13,028 bases of DNA, taken from contig JAPWUZ010000046.1 in the NCBI GenBank assembly GCA_028275265.1, positions 1 to 13,028 on the forward strand, given 5' to 3'. The position numbers were made by a program, and so were the translations under genes. Origin of the DNA: Armatimonadota bacterium (GTDB taxonomy: Bacteria; Armatimonadota; HRBIN16). Positions 1 through 5,811 of the stretch are shown piece by piece. The notes below the pieces were generated by a model. It was not told where the DNA came from. It ran no database searches and was given only the letters and a program-made list of their open reading frames with translations. Position 1 is the first letter of the stretch, and each line of letters begins with the position of its first letter.

Positions 1-213
1 GACGACCCGCTAGCGATGAAGCTGGCGGACGTTTGCACCATCCCGGTGAACATCGCAGGATTGCCTGCGCTGGCGATGCCCTGTGGGTTTCAGGACGGAC
101 TGCCGATTGGTTTGCAGATTATCGGCAGGCCGTGGGACGAAGAGACCATCCTGCGAGTGGCGTATACCTACGAACAGGCTACCGACTGGCGCCAGCGCAA
201 GCCGCCGCTGTGA
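1..213 (+). CDS. gatA: Asp-tRNA(Asn)/Glu-tRNA(Gln) amidotransferase subunit A (amidase signature family), C-terminal part
   Basis: Only the last 70 residues are in the window; the reading frame is open at base 1 and ends at TGA 211-213. The visible tail has the hallmark C-terminal pattern of GatA: DPLAMKLADVCTIPVN, then AGLPALAMPCGF, then GLPIGLQIIGRPWDEETIL, and finally the YEQATDW ending. In GatA this region packs against the amidase core. The Ser-Ser-Lys catalytic triad lies upstream, outside the window. The family hydrolyses glutamine and passes the ammonia to misacylated Glu-tRNA(Gln) or Asp-tRNA(Asn) in the cytoplasm as part of GatCAB. A stand-alone amidase is possible, but the DPLAMKLAD and YEQATDW match favours true GatA. 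Two small unknown genes follow within 10-15 bp each, probably on the same transcript. Confidence 0.9.
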   Translation, partial: DDPLAMKLADVCTIPVNIAGLPALAMPCGFQDGLPIGLQIIGRPWDEETILRVAYTYEQATDWRQRKPPL

Positions 214-216
214 GGT

Positions 217-221
217 AGGAG
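217..221 (+). promoter_or_regulatory. Ribosome binding site AGGAG that decides the start of the next gene
   Basis: AGGAG at 217-221 lies 6 nt before ATG 228 but directly abuts ATG 222, so it favours 228. A weaker GAGGT at 212-216, overlapping the gatA stop codon, could serve ATG 222. The two possible proteins differ by only two residues. Confidence 0.55.
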
Positions 222-227
222 ATGACC

Positions 228-827
228 ATGTTCCTGCGTGTCTGGCTGGACAGGTGGAGGCGGTGGCAGGCAAGGCGATTGCGGCACGGACGCACGCAGG
301 CGTTGTGGAAGCAGGCGAAGGAGCGAGCAGCCAGAATCCTGCGTACCTACCGGGCGTTGTCATCCGACAGGCGCGAATGTCTGCGCGACCTGCCCGACAG
401 CCTGCAGCGATTGCAGGCGGGTATCTATGAACACCTGCTCCAGCAAGACCGCATCCTGATACACCTGCCGCCAGACCGCTGCTTCCAGCGGCTGTGGTTC
501 ACCGGACTGGCGTGGTGGTACGAGCATCGCGGAGAGATCGAGCTCGCCATCACTTACCGGCTCACGCTCAAGCAGCTCGAGGAGGCGCGTCGTCAACGCA
601 ACCGTGCGTTGCTGGCGGCGCGACAGATTGAAGCGCAAGTGCACCAGTGGCTGGTCGCGCTGGATGTGCTGCATGATAGGGTACTGCTGCTGCACTCGCA
701 ACCGCGCGTTGCTCCGGAGCCGCCCGAGGGTCTGCTGGAAGCGTTAACGGCACTCCAGCAGGAGATTTCTCGCTACCAGCAGAGCGTCGAGGAGGTCGAG
801 GAATGGCTCAATCAGCACCAGAGATGA
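228..827 (+). CDS. Hypothetical helical, coiled-coil-rich protein
   Basis: Encodes about 199 residues (201 if ATG 222 is used). I do not recognise a family. The N-terminus is strongly basic, with WLDRWRRWQARRLRHGR at about residues 6-22. The middle has a Trp/Tyr-rich stretch (LWFTGLAWWYEHRGE, about residues 88-102). The rest is almost entirely predicted helix with heptad-like Leu/Arg/Glu/Gln patterns, interrupted by a Pro-rich break (RVAPEPPEG, about residues 160-168). A second acidic coiled coil ends QQSVEEVEEWLNQHQR. There is no signal peptide and no clear membrane span. It lies 14 bp after gatA and 11 bp before the next small gene, so an operon is likely. Good ribosome binding sites at both ends and codon use like the neighbours support a real gene. 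It may be a structural or scaffolding protein, or a DNA- or membrane-surface-binding one; this is inference from composition only. Confidence 0.7.
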   Translation: MFLRVWLDRWRRWQARRLRHGRTQALWKQAKERAARILRTYRALSSDRRECLRDLPDSLQRLQAGIYEHLLQQDRILIHLPPDRCFQRLWFTGLAWWYEHRGEIELAITYRLTLKQLEEARRQRNRALLAARQIEAQVHQWLVALDVLHDRVLLLHSQPRVAPEPPEGLLEALTALQQEISRYQQSVEEVEEWLNQHQR

Positions 828-838
828 GGTGAACAACC

Positions 839-1258
839 ATGACCCTGCGCGAATTCACTAACGCCACCCGCAGGCAGATTCTGGAGGCGCTGCGGCACAA
901 GCAGCCACCGCCTGTCGGGCACTTTAATCAGAAGACCTTCGAAGAGGCAATGCAGATGCGGGAGATGCAGATGAGCAGTGCGCGCTACACCCCGCACAGC
1001 GTGATTCTGGAGTTCCTGTTCTGGCATGACAATCCGGGCGCGCCGCTCATTTTGTGCGTGGAGGTGGATACCCCCGAGCCGGTGGTCTTTATGCCTGTGC
1101 CGGACTGGGTACAGCAGGATGTGTGGCAGGGCGAGGTGAAAGGCACATTTCGGTTGCGGTCAGAGGCAGAACGACTGATTGAAGCCTTCCGACACCAGGT
1201 ATTGGAGTGCGAAAACCCGGATTACTTCGAGGAGCGCCCTGCCCCTCGACGAGAATGA
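839..1258 (+). CDS. Hypothetical 139-residue protein
   Basis: Begins at ATG 839, with GAGGTGA at 826-832 (overlapping the previous stop codon) 6 nt upstream, and ends at TGA 1256-1258. I do not recognise the family. The N-terminal half is amphipathic and Met/Gln-rich, with a short internal repeat (MQMREMQM, about residues 40-47). The second half has alternating hydrophobic stretches (SVILEFLFW, PLILCVEVD, PVVFMPVPDW) that suggest a small alpha/beta fold, followed by a C-terminal helix and a charged tail ending PAPRRE. There is no signal peptide and no obvious catalytic motif. The last codons run close to a GC-rich interspersed repeat, and the tail could be partly repeat-derived. It is the last gene of the apparent gatA-linked run. 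Confidence 0.72.
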   Translation: MTLREFTNATRRQILEALRHKQPPPVGHFNQKTFEEAMQMREMQMSSARYTPHSVILEFLFWHDNPGAPLILCVEVDTPEPVVFMPVPDWVQQDVWQGEVKGTFRLRSEAERLIEAFRHQVLECENPDYFEERPAPRRE

Positions 1259-1280
1259 CGCGAACGCGCAGGAAGAGGTT

Positions 1281-1362
1281 GGGGCGACCCACCCCAGCCC
1301 CCTTAAAGGAATGGGGAGAGTCAGTTCCCCTCTCCTCGCAGGAGAGGGGACAGGGGTGAGGG
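1281..1362 (+). repeat. GC-rich interspersed repeat with a perfect 11-bp hairpin
   Basis: The gap 1259-1407 carries a tract resembling the dispersed intergenic repeats of many GC-rich environmental bacteria. Left to right it has GGGGCGACCCACCCCAGCCC, then CCTTAAAGGAATGGGGAGAG, then a hairpin, then GACAGGGGTGAGGG. The hairpin is a perfect 11-bp stem, 1326-1336 pairing with 1340-1350 (TCCCCTCTCCT against AGGAGAGGGGA), with loop CGC. Read on the minus strand the tract translates to LTPVPSPARRGEL, a spurious peptide characteristic of such repeats. There is no T-run after the stem on either strand, so it is not a canonical terminator, though it could attenuate or protect transcript ends. Only one copy is visible here; the repeat call rests on resemblance. 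Confidence 0.55.
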
Positions 1363-1407
1363 CAAACACCGAATCCTGAACAAACACGCGACAACAGAGG
1401 GACTACT

Positions 1408-3501
1408 ATGCCGAACGTGAGTTACGACCACCGTGCCGTCACCATCGACGGCGAACGGACGCTGCTGCTGAGCGGAGCGATTCACTACCCGCGCAGCACG
1501 CCCGGCATGTGGCGGTCGCTGATGGAGCGTAGCAAAGAGGCAGGATTGAACACCATCGAGACCTACGTCTTCTGGAACCTGCACGAACGCCGCCGCGGGG
1601 TATACGATTTCTCGGACAGGCTTGACCTGCGCCACTTTCTGGACATCGCGCAGGAGCTGGGGCTGTATGTTATCCTGCGCATCGGTCCGTATATCTGTGC
1701 GGAGACCAACTACGGGGGTCTGCCAGCCTGGCTGCGCGATGTGCCCGGCATCCAGATGCGCACCGACAACGAGCCGTTCCTGCGCGAAATGGAGCGTTGG
1801 GTGCGCCTGCTGTGCGATTATCTGCGTCCGTACTTTGCGCCACAAGGCGGTCGCATCATCCTTGCACAGATTGAAAACGAGTACGGCAATATCGCGTGGC
1901 GCTACGGAGAAGAAGGCGAGCGTTATCTGCAACGCCTGGCGGAGATGACGGAACGCCTGCAGGTGGGCGTGCCGTGGGTGATGTGCAAAGGCGGTGCGCC
2001 CGGATTCATCGAAACCATCAACGCCTTCTACGCGCATCGCGAGCTGGACGATTACTTCGCCCGCTATCCCGACAAGCCCGCGCTGTGGACGGAACACTGG
2101 CCCGGTTGGTACGACCTGTGGGGATACCCGCACAACCGCCGCACGCCCGAGAACGTGGCTTACGCCGCCGCACGGTTCTTTGCGGCTGGAGGGACGGGCA
2201 TGAACTACTACATGTGGCACGGCGGTACCAACTTCGACCGCGACGGCAGCTTCCTGCAGACCACCAGCTACGACTACGACGCCCCACTGGACGAATACGG
2301 ATTGCCCACCACGAAGATGTACCATCTGGCGCGGCTGCATCGCATCCTGCAGGAATACGCCACCGTACTGGTGCAGAGCGAGCGCGCCCAGCCGGAAACG
2401 CTATCAGAGGGCGTCCTGGTGTACACTTACCAACACGAAGGGCGGTCGCTGGTTTTCCTGTGCAACGATGACACGGAAAAGACGCTGTCTCTCTCCTACG
2501 AGAGGCATCGCTTCCAGCTGCCGCCGCAGTCGGTGACGATTATCGGCGACGGCACACCGCTGATGAACACGGCAACGGTGGAGACGCGCGATGTGGTGGA
2601 GCGACGCTTTGAGGTCTGCGACTCCAAACTCGCCCCCTTCCAGTGGTGGGTGGAGCCGCTTCCGGGCGGCGAAGCGATGCCGTTGCACCCCCCCATCCTT
2701 TCCGACAAGCCCGTAGAACAGCTGCAGTTCACCCGCGACCAGACCGACTACTGCTGGTATGTCGCCAAACTGATAGTACTGCCGCATCAGGCGGGCAGAG
2801 GCGTGCTGGAACTGCAGGGTGTCGCGGACGTGGTGCATCTCTTTCTGGACGGGCAGTTCGTCGCGACCACACAACCGCCCCTGCCAGAGAACCGCAATCT
2901 GGACGACCTGGAGACCTTCACACAGCGGCTTGAAATCGAATTGAGCGCAGGTGAGCATACGCTGGCTATCCTGTGCTGCGCCCTCGGGCTGATTAAGGGC
3001 GACTGGATGCTGGGCGAGCGTAACATGGTGGACGAACGCAAGGGCTTCTGGGGCAAGCTGCTATGGCGAGGCGAGCCGCTGGAAGCCCCCTGGCGCATCG
3101 AAGCGGGGCTGAAAGGCGAGCATTATCGCGTGTATGCCGAAGGCAGTGCACTGGTACGCTGGGAGAGCAGTATCGAGGTGGCGCGTGGGAAGCCGCTGTG
3201 CTGGTGGAAAACCACCTTTGAGCGACCCAAGAGCAGCGCGCCGCTGGCTTTAGACCTGACCGGCATGACCAAAGGCATTGCGTGGCTGAACGGGCGATGC
3301 ATCGGGCGATACTGGCTCGCGCCGGGCACGGGCAAACCAGAGGATTGGCTGTTGCAGGCGGTGTATCAGGAGGGCGAGGGCTTACCCACTCAGCGCTATT
3401 ACCACCTGCCTGCCGACTGGCTGCTGGAACAGAACGTGCTGGTGCTGTTTGAGGAGGTCGGCGGCGACCCCACTGAGGTGAGATTGTGCCACAGGATATA
3501 A
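1408..3501 (+). CDS. GH35 beta-galactosidase
   Basis: A 697-residue glycoside hydrolase family 35 enzyme, which removes terminal non-reducing beta-galactose by a retaining mechanism. The N-terminal TIM barrel (about residues 5-310) carries the family signatures: LSGAIHYPRS at 21-30; GGRIILAQIENEYGN at 147-161, giving acid/base Glu158; and ALWTEHWPGWYDLWG at 225-239, giving nucleophile Glu229. It also has YYMWHGGTNFDRDG at about 267-280 and TTSYDYDAPLDEYG at 285-298, a layout close to plant-type GH35. The C-terminal beta-sandwich region contains LDLTGMTKGIAWLNGRCIGR (615-634), the plant-like galactose-binding jelly-roll motif. There is no signal peptide, so it is probably cytoplasmic. ATG 1408 has GAGGGA upstream at 1397-1402. 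It is the first gene of the pair with the GH52-like gene. Some GH35 enzymes act on other beta-linked sugars, so the exact substrate is open. Confidence 0.95.
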   Translation: MPNVSYDHRAVTIDGERTLLLSGAIHYPRSTPGMWRSLMERSKEAGLNTIETYVFWNLHERRRGVYDFSDRLDLRHFLDIAQELGLYVILRIGPYICAETNYGGLPAWLRDVPGIQMRTDNEPFLREMERWVRLLCDYLRPYFAPQGGRIILAQIENEYGNIAWRYGEEGERYLQRLAEMTERLQVGVPWVMCKGGAPGFIETINAFYAHRELDDYFARYPDKPALWTEHWPGWYDLWGYPHNRRTPENVAYAAARFFAAGGTGMNYYMWHGGTNFDRDGSFLQTTSYDYDAPLDEYGLPTTKMYHLARLHRILQEYATVLVQSERAQPETLSEGVLVYTYQHEGRSLVFLCNDDTEKTLSLSYERHRFQLPPQSVTIIGDGTPLMNTATVETRDVVERRFEVCDSKLAPFQWWVEPLPGGEAMPLHPPILSDKPVEQLQFTRDQTDYCWYVAKLIVLPHQAGRGVLELQGVADVVHLFLDGQFVATTQPPLPENRNLDDLETFTQRLEIELSAGEHTLAILCCALGLIKGDWMLGERNMVDERKGFWGKLLWRGEPLEAPWRIEAGLKGEHYRVYAEGSALVRWESSIEVARGKPLCWWKTTFERPKSSAPLALDLTGMTKGIAWLNGRCIGRYWLAPGTGKPEDWLLQAVYQEGEGLPTQRYYHLPADWLLEQNVLVLFEEVGGDPTEVRLCHRI

Positions 3502-3506
3502 GGAGG
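3501..3506 (+). promoter_or_regulatory. Full AGGAGG ribosome binding site overlapping the GH35 stop codon
   Basis: AGGAGG at 3501-3506 shares its first A with the GH35 stop TAA (3499-3501) and lies 8 nt before ATG 3515. This arrangement implies that the two hydrolases are co-transcribed and probably translationally coupled. Confidence 0.8.
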
Positions 3507-3514
3507 GACTCGCG

Positions 3515-5656
3515 ATGAACTCTTTTGCCACATCCGTTAGCCGACTGGGATCGCGCTTGACACTGGTGTTCGACCCCTACCATCGTCATGTGCTGCACTC
3601 CGCACTGGGGAGATGGATCGACCAGCCCTTAGACCTGACCATCGGGGTGCAAACGGAGGACAGCGCAGTGGTTGCCCTGCCGTTTACCCAGCAGGCGGAG
3701 ATGTTCGACGCGGTGGAGCAGGAGCTGCGCCTATGCGGCGTGCGCTACACCGCACATTCCGTCAAGTACGGCATCCGCCTGACGCTGCAGGTGACTGCCC
3801 CCTTCTACCCGCACGACGTATTGACTTCCACTGCGCCCGTACTCTATTTCACCCTGCGCGTCCAGCCGCAGCATCGTCTCTTCTGGACAAGCACCCAAAA
3901 TCCCGTGCAGCAGGGCAGGCTGGTGGTGCGTCTGAAACGGGAGGGTCTGCAGTTCACCCCCCTGCCCGACGTACTGGCGATGGAATATGTCGTCTCGCAG
4001 GTGGCGGACGACAGGTTCTCCATCAAAGACTTTATCGTCGGGGATACGCCACCGACAGCGCACGAGCGTCTCGTGCCGCTGACAGATGGGGTGTCCATTG
4101 AGAAGGACGGACTGTCGCTGCCCTTTGACTTCTCGCGCGGGGAGGCCACCCTGCGCTTCGCGTGGTGCGCCTATGTGGACGCGCCCGTGCTGCAGGTGTT
4201 CGGCAAGCCGATGCGCTTCCTTTACACGCGCCACTTTGGCAGTATCGACGAGGTCGTCCGCTTCGCGAGGGAGCAACACGAAACCCTCCTGCGCAAGACG
4301 GCATTCGTCGAAAGCCTGATAGACGAAGCCAGCCTGAGCAAATCGCAGCTGGACCTCATCCGCTTCTCGTTCCAGAACTTCCTGCTGAACAGCTGGTGGG
4401 TGGTGGACGAGCAAGGCGAAGAGTGGTTCAGCGTATGGGAAGGTTCCTGCTATTTCCATAGCACGGTGGACGTGGAGTACAACAACGGGCTGGTCTACTT
4501 CGCCTTCTGGCTGCCTTTGCTGGAGAAGCTGCTGGACGAGTGGGCACGCTTCGAGATGCAGGACGACGTGGGCAGCTATCTCGCACACGACATGGGCACA
4601 CACGCGCGCGTGGGATCGCAGGCATATCCGCACCCGATGCAGGTGGAAGAGAACGCCAACTACCTGCTGATGCTACACACCTACTGGCGGTGGACGGGCA
4701 ATCTGGAGCCTGCGCGTCGGCATCATGCGTTGTGCAGGCGGCTGGTCGACTACTTCGAGCGCAGCGATACCACGGGCAACGGCTTCCCGAACAAAGGCGT
4801 GGCGAACACTATCGACGATGCCTCCGCAGCGGTGCAGTACGCGCGAGAGCAGGTGTATCTGGCGGTCAAAACGCTGTCGGCGTGCCATGCGGCGGCACAG
4901 ATCGCAAACGCGCTGGGAGATGCGGAATGGCAGGCACAGTGCGAGCGCATCGTGACCCGCATTCGGGAAACGCTTGACGCACACGCCTGGCTGGGCGACC
5001 ACTACGCCGTCTGCCTGGAGCGCACCGCTGAAGGCTTGCACGACCCCTGGACGGGCGAGCCCCTGCACGGCGAACTGAGCGGCTGGGATGCCTACTCTAT
5101 CTACACCGCCAACGGATTGCTTTACCTGCTGATGAGCGGACACACGCCACCCGTAGACCTGTGGCGCATCAAGCAGGACATCGTGAACGCTTATCGGCAC
5201 GCACTGACCGAGTACGGCTGCACGCACACCAGCGCGGACAAGAGCAACGTGTGGCTTTCTCAGAACCTGTGGCGCGACTACATCGCCGCCTATCTCGACG
5301 TCGGCTTGCCCGACAACTCCTCGCGCTACATGGCGATGGAGCAGCTGATGAACACCGCTGGGCTGAATAAGGGGTTTATCGATACCTACTTCACCAACAA
5401 CCTCTGCTTCTACCCGCGCGGCATCACTTCTATCGGCTACCTGTTTGCGCAGTGTGGTCTGCAGATAGACCGCACGCAGGGGGTGGTGCGCCTGCGTAAG
5501 ACAGCCCCTTATCCCTGTCGCGTGCCGCTGTTGCCCCTGGCAGATTGGCAAAAAGGCGAGGTGCCGTTCGTGACCTATCACCTTACGGATGCCGGGGTGA
5601 CTGGCACGCTGGAGGGCGAGAACTTGCTGGGCGGTTTGCGCGTGGAGTGGTATTGA
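3515..5656 (+). CDS. GH52-like (clan GH-O type) (alpha/alpha)6-barrel glycoside hydrolase, divergent
   Basis: A 713-residue protein, close in length to GH52 beta-xylosidases (about 700). An N-terminal beta-sandwich with DLTIGVQTED...VALPF (about 40-57) parallels GH52. FLYTRHFGSIDEVVRFAREQ (235-254) links to the helical barrel. Barrel signatures are FSVWEGSCYFHSTVDVEYNN (305-324), LAHDMG (356-361), MQVEENANYLL (375-385), NTIDDASAAVQ (431-441), SNVWLSQNLWRDYIA (577-591) and FYPRGITSI (632-640). By analogy with GH52 and GH116, Glu309 is the candidate nucleophile and Asp434 or Asp435 the acid/base. The family is known for beta-xylosidase activity, but the HSTVDV...HDMG...VEEN pattern also recalls DUF4965/glutaminase-A-like proteins, so activity is uncertain. 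There is no signal peptide. It is coupled to the GH35 gene by an overlapping Shine-Dalgarno. The fold assignment is firmer than the substrate. Confidence 0.8.
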   Translation: MNSFATSVSRLGSRLTLVFDPYHRHVLHSALGRWIDQPLDLTIGVQTEDSAVVALPFTQQAEMFDAVEQELRLCGVRYTAHSVKYGIRLTLQVTAPFYPHDVLTSTAPVLYFTLRVQPQHRLFWTSTQNPVQQGRLVVRLKREGLQFTPLPDVLAMEYVVSQVADDRFSIKDFIVGDTPPTAHERLVPLTDGVSIEKDGLSLPFDFSRGEATLRFAWCAYVDAPVLQVFGKPMRFLYTRHFGSIDEVVRFAREQHETLLRKTAFVESLIDEASLSKSQLDLIRFSFQNFLLNSWWVVDEQGEEWFSVWEGSCYFHSTVDVEYNNGLVYFAFWLPLLEKLLDEWARFEMQDDVGSYLAHDMGTHARVGSQAYPHPMQVEENANYLLMLHTYWRWTGNLEPARRHHALCRRLVDYFERSDTTGNGFPNKGVANTIDDASAAVQYAREQVYLAVKTLSACHAAAQIANALGDAEWQAQCERIVTRIRETLDAHAWLGDHYAVCLERTAEGLHDPWTGEPLHGELSGWDAYSIYTANGLLYLLMSGHTPPVDLWRIKQDIVNAYRHALTEYGCTHTSADKSNVWLSQNLWRDYIAAYLDVGLPDNSSRYMAMEQLMNTAGLNKGFIDTYFTNNLCFYPRGITSIGYLFAQCGLQIDRTQGVVRLRKTAPYPCRVPLLPLADWQKGEVPFVTYHLTDAGVTGTLEGENLLGGLRVEWY

Positions 5657-5661
5657 AACCA

Positions 5662-5691
5662 TGCCTGTCAGGAGCCTTCTCCTGACAGGCA
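5662..5691 (+). terminator. Terminator-like perfect 13-bp hairpin after the GH35/GH52-like pair
   Basis: A perfect inverted repeat 6 nt after the stop codon: 5662-5674 (TGCCTGTCAGGAG) pairs with 5679-5691 (CTCCTGACAGGCA), with a CCTT loop. No T-run follows (ATCCCTGTG), so it is not a textbook intrinsic terminator. In a GC-rich genome a stable stem alone may still terminate transcription or protect the 3' end. Its position marks the likely end of the first hydrolase transcript. Confidence 0.6.
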
Positions 5692-5704
5692 ATCCCTGTG
5701 CCAT

Positions 5705-5740
5705 TGCGATGCCGAAACGGTCTTTACCGTGCGTCTCGCA
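5705..5740 (+). promoter_or_regulatory. Imperfect dyad in the leader of the GH123-like gene; possible operator or RNA structure
   Basis: Within the gap 5692-5811, TGCGA (5705-5709) pairs with TCGCA (5736-5740), and nested inside ACGGT (5717-5721) pairs with ACCGT (5726-5730) around CTTT. The two-tier symmetry lies 70-105 bp before ATG 5812. That is a plausible place for a regulator-binding site or a leader stem, and a promoter is expected in this gap if the preceding hairpin terminates transcription. I see no convincing -35/-10 pair. The stems are short, so chance is possible. Confidence 0.25.
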
Positions 5741-5811
5741 AAGGCGTGGAAGGTCAATCCCCGCTTCCTGACGAATCCATCGTCTAGTACACCGGTGCGA
5801 GGTGTCTCTCG

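Noticed and set aside
957..982. Short direct repeat ATGCAGATG in the 139-residue gene
   Set aside because: Two 9-bp copies within coding sequence, explained by the Met/Gln-rich helix; no array or mobile element.
1321..2340. Minus-strand open frame of 339 codons starting in GH35 and ending in the repeat
   Set aside because: It is antisense to GH35, and its C-terminus (SPLSPLLRGEG) is simply translated repeat sequence.
4673..5704. Long minus-strand open frame (343 codons) opposite the GH52-like gene
   Set aside because: It lies antisense to a gene with clear family motifs and reads as low-complexity, compositionally odd peptide. Long antisense frames are expected in GC-rich coding DNA.
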